Source: Agrobacterium tumefaciens
Lineage (GTDB): Bacteria > Pseudomonadota > Alphaproteobacteria > Rhizobiales > Rhizobiaceae
DNA length: 64,000 nt
NCBI RefSeq assembly: GCF_005221325.1
Contig: NZ_CP039888.1
Coordinates: 372,001-436,000 of the forward strand
Reading direction: 5' to 3'
Positions 27,242 to 36,891 of this stretch are shown piece after piece. The notes under the pieces were generated by a model. It was not told where the DNA came from, did no database searches, and saw only the letters and a program-made list of their open reading frames with translations. The position numbers and the translations under genes were made by a program. Position 1 is the stretch's first letter. Each line of letters opens with the position of its first letter.

Positions 27242-28042
27242 GTGGGCGACGATATTTCCGAAACGATCGACGCCTTTCACCGGGGTCGGTTTCACATCAT
27301 CCAGCCCAAGGGCAGGGGGCACCGGGCGGGCATGGACGCCATGCTTCTGGCGTCATTGGTGGCGGATGACCGCGCCTGCCGGATCGCCGATCTCGGTGCT
27401 GGCGCCGGTGCCGCCGGCATGGCGGTGGCGGCGCGGCTCGAAAAGGCCGAGGTGACACTCTACGAGCGCTCCCCGGAAATGGCAGAATTTGCCCGCCGCA
27501 GCCTAAGATTGCCCGAAAACGCCGCCTTTTCCGCCCGTGTCGGCGTGCGCGAGGCCGATGTGACGTTGCGTGCCAAGACGCGCGTCGAGGCCGGATTGCC
27601 GGACGGGCATTTCCATCACGTCATCATGAACCCGCCCTATAATGACGCGGGCGACCGCCGTACGCCGGATGCCCTGAAGGCAGAGGCGCACGCCATGACG
27701 GAGAACCTGTTCGAGGACTGGATCAGGACCGCGGGCGCGATCATGGTCTCCGGCGGACAGCTTTCCCTGATTTCACGGCCGCAATCGGTTGCGGAGATCA
27801 TCGCCGCCTGCGGTAGCCGTTTCGGCGGCATCGAGATTACCCTCATCCATCCCCGCCCCGGCGAGGACGCGGTGCGCATGCTCGTCACCGCGATCAAGGG
27901 ATCGCGCGCGCGGCTGTCTTTCCGCGCGCCGCTCATCATGCACGAGACCGGCAGCCATGCCTTCACGCCCTTCGTGGATGACCTCAATAATGGCCGCGCC
28001 GCCTATCTGCGTAATGTAAGGGCAATCCGGACAGCGTCATAA
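27242..28042 (+). CDS. tRNA1(Val) (adenine(37)-N6)-methyltransferase family protein
   Basis: A 266-residue SAM-dependent methyltransferase with a Rossmann fold. The SAM loop is ADLGAGAGAAGMA (about residue 50) and the catalytic motif is MNPPYND, the N-P-P-Y of N6-adenine and Gln methylases. HRAGMDAMLLAS is typical of the YfiC/TrmN6 group. The start is a GTG at 27242. By homology it would methylate A37 of a tRNA, but the same motif set occurs in other N-methylases, so the target is provisional. Confidence 0.8.
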   Translation: MGDDISETIDAFHRGRFHIIQPKGRGHRAGMDAMLLASLVADDRACRIADLGAGAGAAGMAVAARLEKAEVTLYERSPEMAEFARRSLRLPENAAFSARVGVREADVTLRAKTRVEAGLPDGHFHHVIMNPPYNDAGDRRTPDALKAEAHAMTENLFEDWIRTAGAIMVSGGQLSLISRPQSVAEIIAACGSRFGGIEITLIHPRPGEDAVRMLVTAIKGSRARLSFRAPLIMHETGSHAFTPFVDDLNNGRAAYLRNVRAIRTAS

Positions 28043-28133
28043 ATATCGTTGTGGCGTCATTCGCAAACCATTGCGTTTTGCCGGGCGATACATACATCCG
28101 TGACAACGAGACAATTGCTGCGAGGATTGATTG

Positions 28134-29000
28134 GTGGGTTTTCTGAAGTATCTGGTGCCGAAACGCTTTCGCAAAAAAGAGCTCGTCATCCCCGTCGTGC
28201 GCATGCAGGGCGCGATCATGGCCGGCGGCAACCAGTTCCGCCCCGCCCTCAATCTTGCCTCCTACGCGCCGCTGCTTGAAAAGGCCTTTGCCGTCAGGGA
28301 CGCACCCGCCGTTGCCATTTCGCTCAATTCGCCGGGCGGTTCGCCGGTGCAGGCGCGGATGATCTATAACCGCATCCGCCAGCTTGCCGAGGAAAAGGAA
28401 AAGAAGGTCCTGGTCTTCGTGGAGGACGTGGCTGCCTCCGGCGGCTACATGATTGCGCTTGCCGGCGACGAGATCATCGCCGACCCCACCTCCATCGTCG
28501 GTTCGATCGGCGTCGTATCCGGCGGCTTCGGTTTTCCGGAAATGCTGCGGAAGATCGGCGTGGAGCGCCGTGTCTATACGGCCGGCGAAAACAAGGTCAT
28601 CCTCGATCCCTTCCAGCCGGAAAAGGAAGGCGATATCGATTATCTGAAGTCGCTTCAGGTCGAAATTCACAATGTTTTCATTGATATGGTCAAGATGCGC
28701 CGTGGCTCGAAGCTGAAGGGCGACGATGCAATCTTCTCCGGCCTGTTCTGGACCGGCATGCGCGGCCTGGACCTCGGCCTGATCGACGGGCTGGGCGACA
28801 TGCGGGAGGTTCTGCGCCGCCGTTACGGGACAAAGGTCAAGCTTCAGCTCGTCAGCGGCGGGCGCTCGCTGTTTGGCAAAAAAGTGCCTGGCGTGAATAC
28901 GGCGCTGGGCCTCGATGCCGGAAAGCTTGCTGCCGGAACCGTCTCGGGCCTTGCGGAAGTTGCCGAAGAAAAGGCATTGTGGTCGCGTTTCGGTCTATGA
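28134..29000 (+). CDS. S49-family (SppA/SohB-like) serine protease
   Basis: A 288-residue ClpP-fold peptidase of family S49. The nucleophile Ser is in VAASGGYMIAL, and the general-base Lys is probably in GENKVILDPFQP. LNSPGGSPVQA is the oxyanion region. There is a single catalytic domain, so it would act as an oligomer like SohB or Bacillus SppA. It lacks a clear N-terminal membrane helix, although family members usually have one. I chose GTG at 28134, spaced 8 bases from GAGG; a TTG directly before it is the alternative. The small membrane protein gene follows after 20 bases. Confidence 0.88.
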   Translation: MGFLKYLVPKRFRKKELVIPVVRMQGAIMAGGNQFRPALNLASYAPLLEKAFAVRDAPAVAISLNSPGGSPVQARMIYNRIRQLAEEKEKKVLVFVEDVAASGGYMIALAGDEIIADPTSIVGSIGVVSGGFGFPEMLRKIGVERRVYTAGENKVILDPFQPEKEGDIDYLKSLQVEIHNVFIDMVKMRRGSKLKGDDAIFSGLFWTGMRGLDLGLIDGLGDMREVLRRRYGTKVKLQLVSGGRSLFGKKVPGVNTALGLDAGKLAAGTVSGLAEVAEEKALWSRFGL

Positions 29001-29020
29001 TGTCGCGGGAATAAAGCCTT

Positions 29021-29215
29021 ATGGCGCAGCTCATTACAATTCTTCTTCTGGTGGTGGGATCCATCATCCTTTACCGCCGCTTTGTTCGCGACGCGGAAAA
29101 GCTTTCGGCGAAATCGAAACAACGGGAAAAGGAACGCGAGACCGGCGCCATCGGCACGCTGATCAAGGACCCCGAAACCGGCGAATACCGGGTGAAGCGC
29201 GAGGATGAGGCGTAA
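29021..29215 (+). CDS. Small membrane protein of unknown function
   Basis: A 64-residue protein with one N-terminal transmembrane helix (LITILLLVVGSIILY), then a positively charged amphipathic stretch (RRFVRDAEKLSAKSKQREKE) and the ending DPETGEYRVKREDEA. I do not recognise a family name. It lies between the S49 peptidase and glyQ. The topology suggests a cytosolic charged domain tethered to the inner membrane. The reading frame has GC-rich codon use like its neighbours, so it is probably real. Confidence 0.7.
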   Translation: MAQLITILLLVVGSIILYRRFVRDAEKLSAKSKQREKERETGAIGTLIKDPETGEYRVKREDEA

Positions 29216-29278
29216 GGCTGCGGCTTTACGCATAAAACCTTGACCCCCACGCCATGCCGTGGCACCAGTCCGCATCCG

Positions 29279-29298
29279 AAGTAAGTCACTGCTTACTT
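29279..29298. repeat. Short inverted repeat upstream of glyQ
   Basis: AAGTAAG, spacer TCACTG, CTTACTT, 18 bases before the glyQ ATG at 29316. The perfect 7-base arms suit an operator or small mRNA hairpin. No function is known. Confidence 0.45.
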
Positions 29299-29315
29299 GT
29301 CCTCCTAACGCCGCG

Positions 29316-30278
29316 ATGACTGAAATGACCGATATTCCCGACCATATGAACCCGAAGCGTTCCTTTCAGGCTTTGATCCTGACGCTGCACAATTACTGGG
29401 CCGACAAGGGCTGCGCGGTGTTGCAGCCCTACGATATGGAAGTGGGCGCGGGCACGTTTCATCCGGCCACGACCCTGCGCGCACTTGGGCCGAAGCCGTG
29501 GAAGGCCGCTTATGTGCAGCCGTCGCGCCGCCCTTCCGACGGTCGTTACGGCGAAAACCCCAACCGTCTGCAGCATTATTACCAATATCAGGTCATTCTG
29601 AAGCCCAACCCGTCCAACCTGCAGGAACTCTATCTCGGTTCGCTGAAGGCGATTGGCCTCGATCCGCTGCTGCACGATGTGCGCTTCGTGGAAGACGATT
29701 GGGAAAGCCCGACGCTCGGCGCCTGGGGTCTGGGTTGGGAATGCTGGTGTGACGGCATGGAAGTGTCGCAATTCACTTACTTCCAGCAGGTCTGCGGCAT
29801 CGAATGCTCGCCGGTCGCGGGCGAGTTGACCTATGGTCTGGAGCGTCTGGCCATGTATGTTCAGGGCGTCGACAATGTCTATGACCTCAACTTCAACGGC
29901 CGCGAGGGCGAAGAGAAGATTTCCTATGGCGATGTCTTTTTGCAGGCCGAGCAGGAATATTCCCGTCACAACTTCGAATTCGCCGATACATCCATGCTGC
30001 ATCGCCATTTCATCGATGCGGAAAAGGAATGCCTGGCGCTTCTCGCCGCCGGTGCGCCCGGTGACAGCGATAATCAGCGCCTGCATAAATGCGTGTTCCC
30101 GGCCTATGACCAGTGCATCAAGGCCAGCCACGTCTTCAACCTTCTGGATGCGCGCGGCGTGATCTCGGTGACGGAGCGCCAGAGCTATATCCTGCGGGTG
30201 CGCACGCTGGCGAAAGCCTGCGGCGAAGCCTTCCTGCTGACGGATGCAGGCGGGCTGAACTGGAACAGGGCCGCCTGA
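29316..30278 (+). CDS. glyQ: Glycine--tRNA ligase alpha subunit
   Basis: A 320-residue subunit of the bacterial alpha2beta2 glycyl-tRNA synthetase that holds the class II catalytic core and activates glycine. [35 protein letters not shown] and [19 protein letters not shown] are strongly conserved. Starts at 29316 (MTEMTD), 29325 (MTDIPD) or 29346 (MNPKRS) are all possible; I give the longest. glyS is not adjacent: lemA, aroA and a DUF2207 gene lie between (30357-34217). Confidence 0.95.
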   Translation: MTEMTDIPDHMNPKRSFQALILTLHNYWADKGCAVLQPYDMEVGAGTFHPATTLRALGPKPWKAAYVQPSRRPSDGRYGENPNRLQHYYQYQVILKPNPSNLQELYLGSLKAIGLDPLLHDVRFVEDDWESPTLGAWGLGWECWCDGMEVSQFTYFQQVCGIECSPVAGELTYGLERLAMYVQGVDNVYDLNFNGREGEEKISYGDVFLQAEQEYSRHNFEFADTSMLHRHFIDAEKECLALLAAGAPGDSDNQRLHKCVFPAYDQCIKASHVFNLLDARGVISVTERQSYILRVRTLAKACGEAFLLTDAGGLNWNRAA

Positions 30279-30356
30279 ACGTTTATGTAAGGCGGGGCAA
30301 CAGTCTAACGTGCGGGAGCCGTTGTGGCGCTCGCGCCTCTTGAGGAGGGGTCGGGA

Positions 30357-30908
30357 ATGTTCATCACGCTGGCAATCATCGCGGCAATCGCGCTTTATGT
30401 CGTCTTCATCTATAACGGCCTCGTCAAGGCGCGGCAGATGAAGGAAGAGGCGTGGTCGGGCATCGATGTGCAGCTGAAGCGCCGCGCCGATCTCATTCCC
30501 AACCTCATCGAGACTGTGAAGGGTTACGCGGCGCATGAAAAGAGCACCTTCGAGGAGGTGATCGCCATGCGCAACCGGGCGCAGGCCGTGCCGGCTGGCG
30601 ATGTCGAAGGCCGCGCCCAGGCGGAAGGCCTGCTCTCACAGGCGCTCGGCAAACTCTTCGCGCTGGCCGAAGCCTATCCCGACCTCAAGGCCAACACGAA
30701 TTTCCTTGAATTACAGCGCTCGCTCGAGACCATCGAAGGCGAACTCCAGATGTCGCGCCGTTATTACAATGGTGCCGCGCGCGATCTCAACGTCAAGGTG
30801 GAGAGCTTCCCGTCCAACCTCGTGGCGGGGCAGTTCGGTTTTGCCAAGGCGCCTTATTTCGAGATCGACAATCCGGCCGACCGCGCCGTGCCGACCGTGA
30901 AATTCTAA
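30357..30908 (+). CDS. lemA: LemA family protein
   Basis: A 183-residue LemA-fold protein: one N-terminal transmembrane helix (ITLAIIAAIALYVVFIYN) followed by a long helical bundle. KARQMKEEAWSGIDVQLKRR with DLIPNLIETVKGYAAHE is the family signature. LemA proteins sit in the inner membrane with the bundle outside the cytoplasm; molecular role unclear. The ATG at 30357 has GAGGAGGGG upstream. In many bacteria lemA is next to a DUF2207 or TPM-domain gene; here aroA lies between the two. Confidence 0.93.
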   Translation: MFITLAIIAAIALYVVFIYNGLVKARQMKEEAWSGIDVQLKRRADLIPNLIETVKGYAAHEKSTFEEVIAMRNRAQAVPAGDVEGRAQAEGLLSQALGKLFALAEAYPDLKANTNFLELQRSLETIEGELQMSRRYYNGAARDLNVKVESFPSNLVAGQFGFAKAPYFEIDNPADRAVPTVKF

Positions 30909-30981
30909 GCACCGGCTCCCAATCCCTGCCGATATTCCGATAGCCCGGCTTTGCGCCGCATTCTTTGACAAGACGACGATC

Positions 30982-32259
30982 ATGATCGAACTGACCATCA
31001 CCCCGCCCGGCCACCCGCTTTCCGGCAAGGTGGAGCCGCCCGGTTCCAAATCCATCACCAACCGCGCGCTTCTGCTGGCCGGCCTCGCCAAAGGCAAAAG
31101 CCACCTGACGGGTGCGCTGAAAAGCGACGATACGCTTTATATGGCCGAGGCCCTGCGCGAAATGGGCGTGAAGGTAACCGAGCCTGACGCCACCACCTTC
31201 GTGGTGGAGAGTTCGGGCGTGTTGCAGCAACCGGAAAAGCCGCTTTTCCTCGGCAATGCCGGCACCGCCACGCGGTTTCTCACCGCGGCCGCAGCCCTTG
31301 TCGATGGCGCCGTCATCATCGATGGCGACGAGCATATGCGCAAACGTCCGATCATGCCGTTGGTGGAGGCACTGCGCTCGCTTGGCGTCGAGGCCGAAGC
31401 GCCGACCGGCTGCCCGCCCGTCACCGTCTGCGGCAAGGGCACAGGGTTCCCGAAGGGCAGCGTCACCATCGATGCCAACCTCTCCAGCCAATACGTGTCG
31501 GCACTTCTGATGGCCGCCGCCTGCGGCGACAAGCCTGTCGATATCATCCTCAAGGGCGAGGAAATCGGTGCGAAGGGCTATATCGATCTCACCACATCCG
31601 CCATGGAAGCTTTCGGTGCGAAGGTGGAGCGGGTGAGCAACGCCATCTGGCGCGTGCACCCGACCGGTTACACCGCGACCGATTTCCACATCGAGCCGGA
31701 TGCCTCTGCCGCCACCTATCTCTGGGGCGCGGAACTGCTGACCGGCGGCGCGATCGATATCGGCACGCCCACCGACAGGTTCACCCAACCGGATGCCAAG
31801 GCTTATGAGGTGATGGCGCAGTTTCCGCATCTGCCCGCCGAAATCGACGGTTCGCAGATGCAGGACGCCATTCCGACCATCGCGGTTCTGGCCGCCTTCA
31901 ACGAGACGCCGGTGCGTTTCGTGGGCATCGCCAACCTGCGCGTCAAGGAATGCGACCGCATCCGCGCCGTCTCGCTCGGCCTCAACGAAATCCGCGATGG
32001 TCTGGCGCATGAGGAAGGCGACGACCTGATCGTGCATGCCGATCCGGCGCTGGCGGGCCAGACGGTCGAAGCCTCGATCGATACCTTTGCCGACCACCGC
32101 ATCGCCATGAGCTTCGCGCTGGCGGCCCTGAAGATCGGCGGCATCGCCATCCAGAACCCGGCCTGCGTCGGCAAGACCTATCCCGGCTACTGGAAAGCGC
32201 TCGCCTCGCTTGGCGTCGAGTATACTGAAAAGGAAAATGCTGCCGAACCGCAGCACTGA
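30982..32259 (+). CDS. aroA: 3-phosphoshikimate 1-carboxyvinyltransferase (EPSP synthase), class I-like
   Basis: A 425-residue inside-out alpha/beta barrel enzyme that transfers enolpyruvate from PEP to shikimate-3-phosphate. PPGSKSITNRALLLAGLA binds substrate, and LGNAGTATRFLTAA is the PEP loop. SSQYVSALLMAA, VKECDRIRAVS and DHRIAMSFALAALK match E. coli-type (class I) enzymes rather than the class II CP4 type for which Agrobacterium is known. A class II copy may therefore exist elsewhere; this is inference. The gene sits between lemA and DUF2207, 72 and 20 bases from them, and the ATG is at 30982. Confidence 0.92.
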   Translation: MIELTITPPGHPLSGKVEPPGSKSITNRALLLAGLAKGKSHLTGALKSDDTLYMAEALREMGVKVTEPDATTFVVESSGVLQQPEKPLFLGNAGTATRFLTAAAALVDGAVIIDGDEHMRKRPIMPLVEALRSLGVEAEAPTGCPPVTVCGKGTGFPKGSVTIDANLSSQYVSALLMAAACGDKPVDIILKGEEIGAKGYIDLTTSAMEAFGAKVERVSNAIWRVHPTGYTATDFHIEPDASAATYLWGAELLTGGAIDIGTPTDRFTQPDAKAYEVMAQFPHLPAEIDGSQMQDAIPTIAVLAAFNETPVRFVGIANLRVKECDRIRAVSLGLNEIRDGLAHEEGDDLIVHADPALAGQTVEASIDTFADHRIAMSFALAALKIGGIAIQNPACVGKTYPGYWKALASLGVEYTEKENAAEPQH

Positions 32260-32279
32260 AACCGGCTGGAGAACCGCCC

Positions 32280-34217
32280 GTGAAGACCATCGCCGCAAGA
32301 CTTCTCGCGCTGTTCGTCTTCCTGGGCGTGGCCTTCCCGGCTTTCGCAGAGGAATTCATCCGCTCGTACCACTCCGTTGTGGAAGTGGCGAAGGATGGCA
32401 AGCTGACGGTGACGGAAACCATCACCGCCCGGGCCGAGGGCCAGAACATCAAGCGCGGTATCTTCCGCGATTTCCCGCTTTATGCGCTGGATGCGAACAA
32501 CCGCCGTACCAAGGTGGATTTCAACGTCGTTTCGGTGGAGCGCGACGGCGCGCCGGAGAACTGGCGCACCGAAACTATCGATGGCGGCATCCGCATCTAT
32601 ACCGGCAGCGCCGACCGTTTTCTGCCGACCGGCGAGCATGTCTTCCAGATCACCTACACCACCGCCCGGCAGATCCGTTATTTCAGCGATTATGACGAAC
32701 TCACCTGGAACGTCACCGGCAATGGCTGGCAGTTTCCCATGGGCGAGATTTCCGCCACCATCACGCTGCCGCAGGGCGTCAGGGCCACGGATACCGCCGT
32801 CTTCACCGGTCCGCTGGGCGCAAGAGGCAAGGATGCCCGCGTCCTCAGCGAAGGCAACGAGGTGTTCTTCGCCTCCACCCGCCCGTTTTCGGTGGGCGAG
32901 GGCATGACGGTCGCAGTCAAGCTGCCCAAGGGTGCCATTGCCGCACCTGACAGCTCGCAGGAGGCGGGTTGGTGGCTGCGCGATAATCTCGCCATCCTGC
33001 TTTCGGGCGGCGGGCTTTTTGCCGTGCTGCTTTATTATCTGCGGGCGTGGTTCGCGGTGGGTCGCGATCCCGCCAGGGGTGTGGTCGTGCCGCGCTGGGA
33101 TGCGCCGGAAGGGCTTTCCCCCGCTCTGGTCAACTATGTCGACAACCGCGGTTTTTCCGGCGCGGGCTGGACGGCACTCTCCGCTTCCGCGCTTGATCTG
33201 GCGGTTAAAGGCTATGTTGTTCTGGAAGATCTGAAGAATTCCATCGTCATTCGCCGCACGGAAAAAGAAATCGCCGCCGATCTGCCGACAGGCCAGAAGA
33301 CGCTGCTGACCGCCATCGGCGGCGCGGGCAAGACGCTGACCATCGACAAGGCCCATGGAGCGGAAGTCGAAAAGGTTGGTTCGCAATTCCGCGCGGCGAT
33401 AGAAAAAGAGCATCGCGGCAAATATTACCACAGCAATGCCGGTTACACGTTTTTCGGCATCTTCTTCAGCATCGCTCTCATCATCGCGACGCTGGTGTTT
33501 GGTGATCTGGATGAAAGCGCCATCGCCGCCGTTCTGGTCTTCGGTTTTTTCGCCTTCTTCTTCAGCATCCTGTCGATCGGTATCGGCCGGCAGTTCTCGC
33601 GCGGCGCAACGCTGCGCAAGCGGATCGGCGGCATCGTCATGCTGGCCTTTGCCGGTTTCGTGGCCTTCTCGGCCATTGGCGGCATCGCCACGCAAATCCT
33701 GCTGGATGTGACACATGATACCAAGTCGCTCGCGTTGGCCGCCATCGGCGGCATCGTGCTCACCAATGCACTGTTCCTGTTCCTGATGGGTGCGCCGACG
33801 CCGCTCGGCCGCAAGCTGATGGATGGCATCGAGGGCCTGCGAACCTATCTGACGCTGGCGGAAAAGGACCGGATGAACATGGCGGGTGCACCGGCCATGT
33901 CGCCCCAGCATTTCGAGACATTGCTACCCTATGCCGTGGCGCTTGGCGTCGAAAAACCCTGGAGCCGCACCTTCGAGACCTGGCTGGCGACAGCCGCCGC
34001 CGGTGCCGCTGCTGCGAGTTATGCGCCCGGCTGGTATGCGGGCAGTAATTACGGCAGCTTTGGCGACCGTATCGGCGGTTTTTCCACCTCCATGGCCAGT
34101 ACCATCGCTTCCACCATTCCCCAGCCCGTCAGTTCCTCCGGTTCCAGCTTTTCGGGCGGTGGCGGTGGCGGTTCTTCCGGCTCCGGCGGTGGCGGCGGTG
34201 GTGGCGGCGGCTGGTAA
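32280..34217 (+). CDS. DUF2207 domain membrane protein with Gly/Ser-rich tail
   Basis: A 645-residue protein with a Sec signal (residues 1-21, ending AFA) and an extracytoplasmic DUF2207 domain (about 25-225; YHSVVEVAKDGKLTVTETI is typical). Transmembrane segments lie near residues 225-250, 385-430 and 455-500, with a soluble domain between. The C-terminus is a Ser/Gly-only tail ending in Trp (SFSGGGGGGSSGSG), as in many YqcG/DUF2207 proteins. The start is GTG at 32280 with TGGAG upstream. It probably works with LemA at the membrane; function unknown. Confidence 0.88.
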   Translation: MKTIAARLLALFVFLGVAFPAFAEEFIRSYHSVVEVAKDGKLTVTETITARAEGQNIKRGIFRDFPLYALDANNRRTKVDFNVVSVERDGAPENWRTETIDGGIRIYTGSADRFLPTGEHVFQITYTTARQIRYFSDYDELTWNVTGNGWQFPMGEISATITLPQGVRATDTAVFTGPLGARGKDARVLSEGNEVFFASTRPFSVGEGMTVAVKLPKGAIAAPDSSQEAGWWLRDNLAILLSGGGLFAVLLYYLRAWFAVGRDPARGVVVPRWDAPEGLSPALVNYVDNRGFSGAGWTALSASALDLAVKGYVVLEDLKNSIVIRRTEKEIAADLPTGQKTLLTAIGGAGKTLTIDKAHGAEVEKVGSQFRAAIEKEHRGKYYHSNAGYTFFGIFFSIALIIATLVFGDLDESAIAAVLVFGFFAFFFSILSIGIGRQFSRGATLRKRIGGIVMLAFAGFVAFSAIGGIATQILLDVTHDTKSLALAAIGGIVLTNALFLFLMGAPTPLGRKLMDGIEGLRTYLTLAEKDRMNMAGAPAMSPQHFETLLPYAVALGVEKPWSRTFETWLATAAAGAAAASYAPGWYAGSNYGSFGDRIGGFSTSMASTIASTIPQPVSSSGSSFSGGGGGGSSGSGGGGGGGGGW

Positions 34218-34317
34218 GGCCCGCCGACGGTAATTTAACCGAATGCATTGGTGACTTTTGCCGCGTTGCTTGCTAAGCCGACCGCAATCGTCCGACAACA
34301 GATAAAGTCCTGATCCC

Positions 34318-36660
34318 ATGCCCGATCTTCTGCTTGAACTCCGCTCCGAGGAAATCCCCGCCCGCATGCAGCGCAAGGCGGCGGGCGATCTGAAGAAACT
34401 CGTCACCGATGCCTTGGTGGAGAGAGGGCTGACCTATGAGGGTGCGCGCGAATATTGGACGCCGCGCCGCCTGACGCTGGATATTCGCGGCCTCAACGCC
34501 CGCTCCGCCGATGTGCGTGAGGAAAAGAAGGGTCCGCGCACCGACGCCAACGAAAAGGCCATCGAAGGCTTTCTGCGCGGCGCTGGCCTCAACGATATTT
34601 CCGAGGCTCAGGTCGTTTCCGATCCGAAGAAGGGCGATTTCTATGTCGCCATCATCAACAAACCCGGCCGCCCGGCGGAAGAGATCATCGCTGAGGTGAT
34701 GCCCGGCATCATCCGCTCATTCCCGTGGCCGAAATCCATGCGCTCCGGCCCGGCCTCTATGCCGAAGGGTTCCAGCTATGCCGGCATCGAAGGCAAGGGC
34801 TCGGAAAGCCTGCGCTGGGTGCGCCCGCTGCAATCCATCGTCTGCCTGTTCGGCCCCGAACATGACGAGACGCAGGTCATTCCCTTCGTGATCGACGGCA
34901 TCGTCGCCGGCAACGTTACCTATGGCCACCGTTTCCATGCGCCGGGCCCGATCACCGTGCGCCGTTTCGAGGATTATGTCTCGAACCTCGAAAAGGCGAA
35001 GGTCATTCTCGATGCCGAGCGCCGCAAGGATATCATCCTTCACGACGCCAAGGACTTGGCCTTCGCCAACGGCCTCGACCTCGTGGAAGACGAAGGCCTG
35101 TTGGAAGAGGTCTCCGGCCTCGTCGAATGGCCGCAGGTGCTGATAGGCACCTTCGAGGAAGATTACCTGCAAATCCCGGCGGAAATCATCCGTCTCACCA
35201 TCAAGACCAACCAGAAGTGCTTCGTTACCCGCAATCAGGGCGCAGAAGAGGGGCTTTCCAACCGTTTCATCCTGATCTCGAACATCGAGGCAAGCGACGG
35301 CGGCAAGGAAATCATCCATGGCAATGGCAAGGTCGTACGCGCCCGCCTGTCGGACGCCCGCCATTTCTGGAGCCGTGACCAGGGCGATCTGCCCGATCTG
35401 GAAACGCTGAACGATTCGGCTGCGAAATTCGGCCTCGATCTCAACAAGCCACTCGACCAGCGCATGGCGAAGCTTGATGCGCTCAACGTCACCTTCCACG
35501 CCAAGCTCGGCACGCAGGGTGAGCGCGTGGCCCGTATCCGCGAACTGGCGATGGCGTTGGCCCCGGTCGTTGGTGCCGATGAAGCGCTGGTAGACCGCGC
35601 CGTGGTACTGGCGAAAGCCGACCTGCGCACCGAGGCCGTCGGCGAATTTCCTGAGCTTCAGGGCCTGATGGGCCGCAAATATGCGGCGCTTCAGGGCGAA
35701 AACGAAAGCGTCGCCGCCGCCATTGAAGACCATTACAAGCCGCAAGGCCCTTCCGACCGCCTGCCGGCCGACAAGGTGGCGATCACGGTCGCGCTGGCCG
35801 ACAAGCTCGATACCCTCGTCGGCTTCTGGGCCATCGATGAAAAGCCCACCGGTTCGAAGGACCCCTTCGCTCTGCGCCGTGCGGCGCTGGGTGTAGTGCG
35901 CATTCTGCTTGAGAAAAACGTGCGGCTTTCGCTAATCGAGGTTGTCAGTAAGATCGTCTTCGATTTTCCCGCGCATATAATGTCCGAATGGAGTAACTTT
36001 CCGGAGTGGGGCGTTGGCGAGTTTGACGCTGAAAAGATTAGTCATTCTGAATATGTGGAACAGAATTACCATGAAAGCGTGTTTGGGAGGAGGGGTATAC
36101 TTTATCCGGACTCTACTCATGAGGCACAAAAACGTATCTCTTTTGACCTCCTCTCCTTCTTCCATGATCGCCTAAAAGTCTATCTCCGCGATCTCGGCGC
36201 GCGTTATGATCTGATCGACGCCGTCCTGACACCGGAATCCGATGATCTCCTGATGATCGCCCGCCGCGTCGAGGCGCTTACCGCCTTCATCACCGGCGAA
36301 GACGGCCGCAACCTTCTGGCGGGTGCCAAGCGCGCCACCCAGCTTCTGGCCGCCGAGGAAAAGAAGGGCACCGTGGTGGCTGATGGTGTTTCGGAAGAGT
36401 TGTTGAAGCTCGACGCCGAAAAGGCGCTCTATGCGGCTATCAAGACGGCTTCTGCCGATGCCGCGAAGGCCGTAGAGACGGAAGATTTCCGTTCCGCCAT
36501 GCAGGCGCTCTCGACGCTGCGCGCGCCCGTGGATAAGTTCTTTGAGGATGTGCTCGTTAATGATGAGGATGCGGCCATCCGCGCCAACCGTCTGGCGCTG
36601 CTGAAGGCCATTCGCGAGGCGACCGGGACGGTTGCGGATTTCTCGAAGATTACGGGGTGA
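34318..36660 (+). CDS. glyS: Glycine--tRNA ligase beta subunit with an atypical internal insertion
   Basis: A 780-residue beta subunit that binds and positions tRNA-Gly for the alpha subunit. The start [20 protein letters not shown], the HD-type core ([26 protein letters not shown]) and the C-terminal anticodon-binding region are conserved. It is about 90 residues longer than E. coli GlyS. Residues about 542-608 (35941-36141) have roughly 45 percent GC against about 68 percent just upstream, use codons rare in the rest of the gene (ATA, AGT, AGG AGG) and fall between [10 protein letters not shown] and [14 protein letters not shown], which would otherwise be nearly continuous. The frame stays open, so the protein should be functional. 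Confidence 0.93.
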   Translation: MPDLLLELRSEEIPARMQRKAAGDLKKLVTDALVERGLTYEGAREYWTPRRLTLDIRGLNARSADVREEKKGPRTDANEKAIEGFLRGAGLNDISEAQVVSDPKKGDFYVAIINKPGRPAEEIIAEVMPGIIRSFPWPKSMRSGPASMPKGSSYAGIEGKGSESLRWVRPLQSIVCLFGPEHDETQVIPFVIDGIVAGNVTYGHRFHAPGPITVRRFEDYVSNLEKAKVILDAERRKDIILHDAKDLAFANGLDLVEDEGLLEEVSGLVEWPQVLIGTFEEDYLQIPAEIIRLTIKTNQKCFVTRNQGAEEGLSNRFILISNIEASDGGKEIIHGNGKVVRARLSDARHFWSRDQGDLPDLETLNDSAAKFGLDLNKPLDQRMAKLDALNVTFHAKLGTQGERVARIRELAMALAPVVGADEALVDRAVVLAKADLRTEAVGEFPELQGLMGRKYAALQGENESVAAAIEDHYKPQGPSDRLPADKVAITVALADKLDTLVGFWAIDEKPTGSKDPFALRRAALGVVRILLEKNVRLSLIEVVSKIVFDFPAHIMSEWSNFPEWGVGEFDAEKISHSEYVEQNYHESVFGRRGILYPDSTHEAQKRISFDLLSFFHDRLKVYLRDLGARYDLIDAVLTPESDDLLMIARRVEALTAFITGEDGRNLLAGAKRATQLLAAEEKKGTVVADGVSEELLKLDAEKALYAAIKTASADAAKAVETEDFRSAMQALSTLRAPVDKFFEDVLVNDEDAAIRANRLALLKAIREATGTVADFSKITG

Positions 36661-36694
36661 GGGGCGTCGGGGTAGTCGGGGCGGTAGCGTGCGT

Positions 36695-36860
36695 GGTTCA
36701 CCCCCCTCTGTCCTGCCGGACATCTCCCCCTCAAGTGGGGAGATCGACCCGTGGCAACCTCTCAGCCACATTGAACGTTTCGGGAAGAGCGGGGAGCATG
36801 CCTCTCGCCGATCTCCCCCCTTGAGGGGGAGATGCCCGGCAGGGCAGAGGGGGGTAAGCC
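36695..36860. repeat. Large inverted-repeat intergenic element, copy 2
   Basis: Arms at 36695-36745 and 36809-36860 are inverted copies and closely match those at 22166-22346, with a different 63-base centre. The left arm has drifted more (CTGTCCTGCCGGACATC) than the right (identical to copy 1 over most of its length). It fills the gap between glyS and the DUF523 gene. Confidence 0.85.
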
Positions 36861-36891
36861 GCGACCGCGACTCCCGAAGGATAACTTCTCA

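Noticed and set aside
35941..36141. Frameshift or sequencing error in glyS
   Set aside because: The frame stays open across the segment and conserved GlyS sequence resumes in the same frame on both sides, so an in-frame insertion explains it better.
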